Of a stretch of DNA of 29,748 nt, positions 21,801 through 29,748 are shown in pieces (position 1 is the stretch's first letter; each line of letters begins with the position of its first letter). The position numbers and the translations under genes are program-made. A model generated the notes under the pieces. That model did not search any database and was not told where the DNA came from. It worked only from the letters and a program-made list of their open reading frames with translations. Source of the stretch: Smittium mucronatum (taxonomy: Eukaryota > Kickxellomycota > Harpellomycetes > Harpellales > Legeriomycetaceae); NCBI GenBank assembly GCA_001953115.1, contig LSSL01007130.1:1-29748 (forward strand), read 5' to 3'.

Positions 21801-24800
21801 AATATAAATAATCACGAAACTATGATGTTTAAAGAGGGTAAAATATTATTTTTTAATAAATATTAACCAAAATATATGAAATACATTTTAAATTTAAAAT
21901 ATCAGGAGCTTACCTTAAGATATATACTTGTATTATTTCAGGCTTAAGAATCAATTGATACATATTATTGAATAATCGATAAAATTTTAATACATAAATT
22001 TCTTTTACTAAAAAACTAATTAAATAGGTAAATAAGCAAAAATTTAGAAAAATATATTCAGAATTTGATTTTTGTCAAGCTTTTGGAAGTTTTTTTTTAA
22101 ATTTAAATAAAATTTATCTAAGAAATTTATCTACTAGAGTCATTTGTACAATAAATTTTTTATTTAGACTAATCACCAAGATCAAAAAAATATTTTTAGC
22201 AAAATCCCCATCTGGTTTGAAAATTATTTTTTAAAAATCTTTGGGTCGGAAAAACTTATCTATATTCAAATAAAAACAAAATTTAGAGTGTTTTATAAAT
22301 AAATAAATTTGATAATAACGTAAAAATATATGATCATATTTGAATAATTAACATCTTAAGAATTTAGATATATTTTGAGGAAAAAATATGAAATTTTAAG
22401 GCAAAATTCACGTTTATTTATAAAAAAATTCAAAATTTGTAAATAATGATTTATATAAAATTAATTCAAAAATTTATTCGTATTTATTCATTTTTATCCT
22501 AATTAATTAATTATTTTAATACATGCTTGAAATTCATTAATATAACGCAAAAAAAAAGGTGATCAACTGCAGTTTATAAAAACTAAGATTTTTAGAATCT
22601 CGATTTTCAATATTTAATTAAAAGATGGATAAAAGAAATGCGAAAATTATTCGTTATTTAACAGAGAAATAATATTAAATCTAAGAACCTTAGATATATA
22701 TTTTAGTTTAGATGAAAGGTGTTTTTTATTTAAAATATTATAAAAAATATTATCTTTAATTATTTTACAATATTAAATTAAAAAAATTTATGCATATGAG
22801 GTTAATTTTAAATCCATTATTTTTATAATTTATCTTTCATAATACTAAAAATATATATACGAATATGCTGAATAGAGAAATATAATCAAAAAAATAATAT
22901 CATAATTGCTATTTTGATCAAAAATTATTATAATTAATAAATTATTGGAGATTTTAAAATTTATATTGAGGTTTTTTTGAAGAATTATTAATTAGAATAT
23001 TTTTCAAATAAATATTATAAAAAGTTATTAGAGTATCTTTAAGTGATATAGAGATATAATCTAGAATTTTTATAAATGAAGATTTATAGTACTATCAGAT
23101 AATGTCAATTTAAAATTTAAAATTCTAGTATACTGTTTATCATATTAACTAGAAAAATTAAAATTAAAATTTATAATTTTTTTACGGTGTTAGTTTTAAA
23201 AAAAAATGTATAGAAAAAAAATGACATACTTAATTTGTGAAGGATTATATTATAATAAACCCATATAATAATAAAAATGGTCAAAAAATTTTATTAGTTT
23301 TAAATTGTTTTAAAATATACAAAAACTTAGTCTGCTTTATTTATTTTAAAACTAATATATGAAAGTTTATAAATTATGATTAGTAAAATTTCCGTATTTT
23401 GTTTGATATAAAAAAATAATATGCATTCTACATTTAATTGAGTATATCTAATAAAAAAATTCTTGAATATTTTATTGAAACAGATATTAATAAAAAAATT
23501 TCTCTATTTTTTTTTTAAATTTTGAAAACCTAATATATTCTCACCTATGATATAATTGATTTTTAATTATAAAATTCTATTAAATTAATCTTCCTTTAAT
23601 AATTTTTTTTGTAAAATACTTGAATTTTTGAATAACTACATTTTCGATAATTTTCGTAAGTTAAAACTTCATAATAATTGCATTATAACATTTTGTATTT
23701 GAAAAATTTACTAATCGATGTTATTATTGTTATACATAATTGAGAATTTGTAACTAAATTTAATCTGAGATAATAAATGTTAGCAAAATTAATAGCTATG
23801 TTTTACATGTAAGATATTATACTATTTCTATTGATTTTTTAGTTAATCGATTTTTAGAACCAGAATATATATAATTAAAATAAAATTATACAAAGCTTTT
23901 TATAACAAAATGGTAAAAATAAAAATTGATGTTTTGTGTTTTTATTTAAAATTAAAATAGTTTTTATTTAAAATAATCAGCAGGAGACTAAAATCCTGGA
24001 ATTTTTTATGAAAATTTTAATATAAATAATGTATCGGGATTTAAATACAAAACTAAAAGTTCAGAAATTATTATGATGAATTCCATTAATTAATATAAAA
24101 TAAAAATCTAATATAAATGATATTATTGTTACCTTTAATAATATGTATTTTACAAAAAAAATTGGGATTAGTTTAATTATAATTGAATAAACCGAAAAAT
24201 CCACATTATCGCTAAATATATAAAAGCTTTCCCGGAAATAATTAATAGGTATTTCTATGTTTTGAAAAACGAAATTTTGAATTATTTACAAAAATGTTTT
24301 CTATGACTAAAATAAATTGAAAAATAAAAATAAAAATAAAATAAAAATAGAGTTTTTACTTATAATAGAAAAATAGAATCATATTTAATAGAAAATAAAT
24401 AGAAAATTACATTTTAGACTTATTTGTGTAGAATTTTAATATTAAAAAAATTAATTAGCAACACATTTAATATTAAAAAACATTCGATCTCTTATTTTTT
24501 ATCATTTTTAATAAAATGAAATATGATTTTATTATATTTATTAATTTTTTAGATTAATAAGATGATTTTTTTTAAATAATTTCTAAAATATATTTATTAA
24601 AAAGAGCCATATCGTTACTTTTTTTTTTACTAATTTATAGTCTTTAAGAATATAATGGACCGGATTTATTAAAATATTGATTAGAAAAATTTATCAGCCA
24701 TTATTTGTAGATTTGTATTCCAATTTTTAAAAATTAAAAAAATCAATATAATTTTACTATGTTGTAAATTATTAAAATTAATTTATATTTTAAATTAGAA

Positions 24801-26900
24801 TTTATTTATTTCTACCGAAAATTCTGATTTTCAAAAAAAACTGATTCAAAATATTAAAAATAAAAAATAATGGTTAAAAATATAATTATGAAGATTTTCT
24901 AATATTTTATAAATTTATTGAGTTGTAATAAAAGTTAAAATAGGAATAAGATTTGAGACCAATAATTAACTTTTTTTTTTATCTATATAAGGATTTATAA
25001 TAAAATTTAAAAAAAAATCCATAAATAAGATTTAGATGTAAAATTGGGCTTAAAATGCTAAAAAAATATTTAAAATAATATTTTTAGACTAAAATTTTTT
25101 CATTTATTACTGAATTTTTCCCTCCTTTATCTTATTTAATAGAGATAAATATAATGTGAATTGAATAAAAAAATTCACGTGATATTTTTAATGTGAAAAC
25201 TAAAAATTATTATTCATCTAAAAAATCTAAATTTAAAAATACATTAAATTTATTTATATTTAACCATTTTAATGTTTATTGTAAAACAAGAATAAAAACT
25301 TATACAAATTTAAAGTTAAGAGAAAATTTAAAATTCAGAAAAGAAAAGCAAAATAATTGACTACTATGATATGTGAGACTCTTAGGCATAAAGGATGATT
25401 ATTACAAAAATCATTATATTTAGACTTACCACAATCTGTATCCATCTATAGAACTAAATATTTTTCAAAATTTTATTATTTTTATATTACCGCATTATTA
25501 TTTTATATATTTGATTTTTTATATTTAAAAAAATCTAATAATTGAAATTAAGATTTCCAAGTAAAAAGTATAAAATAATTTTTTTATTTAAATCATATTA
25601 TGGCTATAAATCTGATTATTACATAAATTTATATATTTGATAAATATGTAAAATAAACTGACTAAATTATATTTACCGAATTTTAATTGGAAAAAAAAAA
25701 CTAAAAAAAAACTTCATGCTAATTTTTGAATGAAAAGAATGTATATTTATATACAATAATAGATAACTTAACTTAATCATAAATATATTGCTATATTATA
25801 ATATAATTAATAATATTATTCAATGATTTTTGTTAAAAATCATATAAATCAAATGATATTTATTCCATAATATGATATTTGATCATAAAATGAAATGTAT
25901 CTTAAATTTTAAGAATTTATTTGTGAATTGAGATAGATTTTTTTTATTAAAAAAATATTTATGATGGTATCTAGAAATTTTTCAATATTTTTTTTCCAAA
26001 GGCATTAAGAAAAGACAAATGGCAGTGTCAAAAAATATGATAACTTATTTATCTTTATATGTTAAAAATAATATTTAAAAATAATCATCTTTTAGAAAAA
26101 AATTGGTAGTTAAAATGCTATAAAGACTAATCGGAAAGGATTAAATAGACTTTTATTATATTATATAACTTATTTGAAGCAAAGAATTAAATTTAAAAAG
26201 CTTTCTATTTATCTCTCAACAATCATAAGAAGAAAGTTATGAAAAATTTTAGTCAAAAGTGATTTTAAAAAATATAAATCAAAATATTCTTGAGTTCATT
26301 TCTTCTTTATAATAAGTATATCGTGGTACGGATATATTTTTTATTAACTAATTTTAAAAATATTAAAATTTGATAAACCTAGTTTTTATTAGGCTTATTT
26401 TTTTTTTTGGTAGGATGGAAATAAATGTTAATTCTTTTTGAATTTTCTAATAAAAATGTCAAATTTTCTAAGTTTTCCGTAAAATAAAAAATAATTTATC
26501 ATTATAAAAAAGAAAAAATACTCTATAATGCACCACAGCAATAAAAAAAGCTTTTTTTAATACCAGAATTTTTTTAGCGTTTATGGAAATAAATAAATGA
26601 AAGGTCATAAGATTTTTTGGAAAAAAAATATTACGTTTTTAAAATAAATTCTAAGTAATTAAATTAATTTTCTTAGTATAATTATAGATTTTTTGATTTA
26701 AAACCTTTAAATAAAACGTTTTTAGAATGTTTTTCCATTAAAAATAAATGATAAAGGGGGTAAAATTGTTAAAAAAAATGCCCTATTAATATAAATATTG
26801 ATTTTTGTGAGTGTAAAAGGTCATAAATCTATAAAATTTTATTTTCAAAACTTTGAAACTATTAAATTTTTTAAGCTAATACCTAAAAAATCGGAGCTGA
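18851..26900. other. Eight-kilobase AT-rich desert
   Basis: This is the most extreme composition of the window, with very few GC-containing words. The only listed open frame (20165-20350) is hydrophobic low-complexity sequence at chance level. I see no RNA gene and no repeat alignable by eye beyond short tandem A/T words, such as the AAATAAAAATAA-type run near 24320-24350. If transposons were here they have decayed beyond recognition. Confidence 0.7.
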
Positions 26901-27045
26901 AAGTTAAATTCAATACGAAGAAAAATAAAGCTAAAATTTAAATTTGAAAAAATTTGTTTTTTATTTAGAAAAAGGATAATTCGCTAAAAAAATTGATATT
27001 AATTACTGAATCGCTACTTTATAAAATATTTTTCATTTAATTTAA

Positions 27046-27303
27046 TTAGTTTAATCTTAGTCTACAACTAGCATTTCCACGAGTTCCAACACAGAAATAG
27101 CTGTTTTTGCACTTTTGAAGTTTGAATTTTCCGTGTTCGCATCTGTAAATGGACTTGCTTTGGTCAGAAGGACAGAAGCTAGTGCCTTTTCTGCACAATC
27201 CATGGTTTGCGAACTGGTAATTGTTTGGGGTTAGAGCTGAAGATAGTTGTAAAAAGCTCATTACAAGGAAAATAACAGTGAAAATAGATTTGGTTGAAAA
27301 CAT
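27046..27303 (-). CDS. Small secreted six-cysteine protein, CBM19-like (paralogue 2)
   Basis: This is a paralogue of the gene at 7202-7459: same length (85 residues), 64 identical residues by my count, and an identical cysteine pattern C-x6-C-x10-C-x9-C-x5-C-x8-C. The signal peptide (residues 1-23, cleavage after SSA) is almost unchanged. The mature protein has net charge near +9, keeps H-G-K-F after the third cysteine and NAS before the last. Replacements are concentrated at residues 61-70 around the fourth and fifth cysteines. The start is firm, because the frame has a TAA two codons upstream of this ATG. No intron is seen. Conservation of all cysteines with 21 replaced and 14 silently changed codons indicates a protein still under structural constraint, so both genes are probably functional. 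Function is inferred as for paralogue 1: secreted, possibly chitin-binding, effector-like. Confidence 0.9.
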   Translation of the reverse strand: MFSTKSIFTVIFLVMSFLQLSSALTPNNYQFANHGLCRKGTSFCPSDQSKSIYRCEHGKFKLQKCKNSYFCVGTRGNASCRLRLN

Positions 27304-29052
27304 TTTTTATTTAAAATCGGTTAGATATTTGAATGAGCTCTTTCAAGTACAAATAAATTTGATACTGATGCTATTATGGAATAAGGGAGGGTATTTATAA
27401 ATTTTTTATTTATAATTATATTTTCTAATCTATTTTTTGGAAAAAACTTAATATCAAATAGGAGCTGATTTTTATTTAATACTCTTACTTAGTAGCTTAA
27501 CTTCGGATTGTTTTTTATATCATATTTTTATCTCTAAAATACAGCATCAGATAATCAATGATAAATAAGATTGTTTCACTTCATTAATTAAAAATATTAC
27601 GTAATTATAATTAATCCCATTGCACATAATTGAATTTTAGTGTCAGTATCTGATTAGGGGAACATGGAGAAAGGGTTGGGGGGTGTATTAGTAATTTATA
27701 TTGTTAAATTACAATTAGTAATTTTTTAAAAAACGATGTGAGCTAATAATAAGTTGCCAATAAAAATAATTGTTGAGTTGGTGAATTTTTAAGATAATGT
27801 TGATTGATTTTTTTCTGTAAATAAAAAAGACATTTAATTTAAATTAAGCCCCTGAATTGGGATATTTTGTTGATGAGTTACACACGAAATCAATCATATT
27901 TCGATTAAAATCAATTGCTTAAATTTGATTTAAATCTTTTAATTGTTGGGGATTAATAGGTGAAATTATTTATTTCAAAAGTCTATTAGTATAAGGGCTA
28001 AATATTTTTTCAACATTTAATGTTTGAACATATCTCCGGAGTGATATCTAAATTTTAAGAGACCAATTGTGAAAAAAATAAATAATTAGATGAAACAAAA
28101 ACTAAAAGGTTCTCTTTGAAAAGTTTGAATAAGCTTACTTATTTTAGAAGATTGAACACAGATATATTTAATTGTTATACTATTGAGATCAAATAGAAAA
28201 AAACATGGGGTTTTTTAGAATGAGATACTTAAAGAATTCTAATGGGGGTGTTTTTTGGATATGAAAAAATAGGTAAAGAACTAAAGTTTGAATCTGCAAA
28301 TCAATTTGTGGATAATCGGCCTCAAATATCTTTTGCTTAAAAGTCTTGCTAAAATATGAAGACCAAATTAATTATTTTATAATATTAACAATGCAAGATT
28401 AAAGTTTTTTTTTTACTGGATTTTTAAACTTTACATAGTAATTCAGAATTAGAATTAGAAATAAATAAAACGGATAATAATCGGGAAAAAAAAGTAAAAA
28501 TCGACCCATTTGGTAAAATTAAATATGTACGGAAATTTCGTTTTGTTCTATTGTTACAAATTCTATTCTTCTGGAAAGGTTGTTGTTTTTTCATACATTT
28601 TTAACTTAAGATTTAGGAAATTATTTTTACCCCTATTAACTTCAGCTTAAATAATATCGATTATTTACATTTATATAACTAAACAATACTATTTCATCTG
28701 AGAAACTAAAAAGACAAATATTTACTGATTATACTATTATTGAATGGACGTGATTATTAACTGATAAATATTTAAATTTATACAAGATGAAAATTATAAC
28801 GAAGTGATGAAAATGAATGCGCAGCTTTATTTCTAGAAACTCTCTTTTCTATTTTCTATTATCAACACAATCATATTTGCTTTCCATTCATTTAAGAAAA
28901 ATTGCCGAAAAAAAATCAAAGCAAATCATTTTCAAGGACCTTATTTTTTTCCTGTGTGAAAATTTTACTAACAAATAATATTGGTCGATTTTTATGAGTA
29001 CAAGCCTTTTTCTGACATTTATTTTTTTTCACCATTATGCGTTATTTCGACC
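27304..29052. repeat. Upstream part of segmental duplication, copy 2
   Basis: This is the counterpart of 7460-9189 (anchors given there). It contains no open frame that looks coding. The G-rich run at 27655-27686 (GGGGAACATGG to GGGGGGTG) corresponds loosely to a GGGAGGTG-containing stretch at about 7839 in copy 1. Confidence 0.75.
27389..27403 (-). promoter_or_regulatory. TATA-like box of gene 2
   Basis: The minus strand reads TTTATAAATAC here, centred about 94 bases upstream of the start codon at 27303, the same distance as the TATA-like word of paralogue 1. The exact words differ between the two genes. Confidence 0.45.
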
Positions 29053-29167
29053 AATTTTTAATTGTTTAAAGTTTTGTTGGGTAAAATAAATAGATGAGTT
29101 TGACATTGAAAAATGGAGCTACAGATAGGAATAATTTGATATCTTGAATCCAATAAATCAGCTTTTA
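29053..29167. other. Highly conserved 115-bp block, copy 2
   Basis: Partner of 9190-9304, with differences only at 29093 and 29096. It lies 1,750 bases from the start codon of gene 2, against 1,731 for copy 1. In the 32-codon minus-strand frame both differences are silent; the shared stop lies at the low-coordinate end. No plus-strand frame is open across it. Confidence 0.8.
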
Positions 29168-29420
29168 AATCTTTTTATGATTCTAATCAGCCATACTATG
29201 TCAGAATTGGAAAACTGGAAAAAAAATGGTTCAAATGTTCTGGTCTAATCTTCAAAAAGGCTTCTAATTCTGATGCCCATGAAAAAAAAATCAAAAATCA
29301 AAAACTGTTCTATATAACAATAACACCATTCAAAATTTAAGGACAATTAGTTAAATTTTTTGATACTTGATTAGCTAATGTATCTGAATAAAAAATATCT
29401 GCCAGCCATTAATATACAAG
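29168..29420. repeat. Distal end of segmental duplication, copy 2
   Basis: Loose alignment with 9305-9560, including CTTGATTAGCT at about 29367 and a CCAG-containing end at about 29403. Similarity is lost after about 29420. Confidence 0.6.
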
Positions 29421-29546
29421 TTCACTAACTTTGTGATACTTTATGTTTAGCCATATGGGAGATTCTCTTAGAGAGCGGGCACTTTACTATTAAATTTTTA
29501 CTACTTTCCTAATCCGATAAATTAAATGTTTTATTTATAAAATTAT

Positions 29547-29716
29547 TGGGTGATTCAAATTTTGAACTACAAAAAGAAATACTTTATTGGGAAAATGCTG
29601 ATTATTTATTAGGGCTAGTATGTTTATATATTTTTATTGGCCTGGCTTTGATTAAATTTTATTTGGTCAATGGTTTCTATAGTATAAAAAAGTTTGGTCT
29701 ATAAAAGAATCACCCA
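29547..29716. mobile_element. Candidate 170-bp MITE
   Basis: The ends are perfect 10-base inverted repeats (TGGGTGATTC at 29547-29556 and GAATCACCCA at 29707-29716), flanked on both sides by TAT (29544-29546 and 29717-29719). Pairing continues weakly inward for about 35 bases. The interior has no open frame. A TA-containing target duplication and small size fit a Tc1/mariner-type MITE; the short perfect match leaves some doubt. Confidence 0.55.
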
Positions 29717-29748
29717 TATGGAATATAAACAAAACGGAAACTGAACTG

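Overview
The window is almost entirely extremely AT-rich eukaryotic DNA (by eye about four bases in five are A or T), with no bacterial-type gene packing, no tRNA or rRNA, and only two convincing genes. The genes are an intronless paralogous pair on the minus strand (7202-7459 and 27046-27303). Each encodes an 85-residue secreted, six-cysteine, strongly basic protein whose cysteine and glycine spacing resembles the fungal chitin-binding module CBM19. Around them lie many decayed repeats whose copies differ largely by transitions, as expected of repeat-induced point mutation (RIP) or a similar process. The best guess is an AT-rich, repeat-filled compartment of a filamentous fungus, where small secreted effector-like genes are often found. 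The species cannot be told from the sequence, and other AT-rich eukaryotes are not excluded.

Layout: 1-310 is the edge of a GC-richer repeat whose mutated second copy is at 12679-12985. 310-4300 is AT desert. 4300-6250 is a decayed minus-strand retroelement-like region with an LTR-like part at about 5790-6240; a second copy of that part is at about 14840-15130. 6250-7070 is desert. Gene 1 and its 2-kb upstream region span about 7200-9560. 9958-11168 is a long-terminal-inverted-repeat element of TA-target type with a second small transposon nested in its right arm. Deserts follow at 11170-12480, 12990-14840 and 15150-17290. A large inverted repeat fills about 17290-18850. 18850-27000 is an 8-kb desert. 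Gene 2 and its upstream region span 27046-29420, and a 170-bp MITE candidate lies at 29547-29716.

The main structural result is that both genes sit in a segmental duplication. Each gene and about 2 kb upstream of it align in the same order, offset by 19,844 to 19,863 bp, with most non-coding sequence strongly decayed. A 115-bp block about 1.75 kb upstream (9190-9304 and 29053-29167) differs at only two positions, so it is more conserved than the coding sequences (45 differences in 258 bases by my count). It is either an unannotated exon, a regulatory element or a structured RNA, or the product of local gene conversion; it is the most interesting unexplained signal here.

The two proteins probably do the same job outside the cell, most plausibly binding chitin or a similar wall glycan. 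Replacements cluster around the fourth and fifth cysteines, as if the binding or recognition face has diversified. No other pathway or operon-like context is visible.
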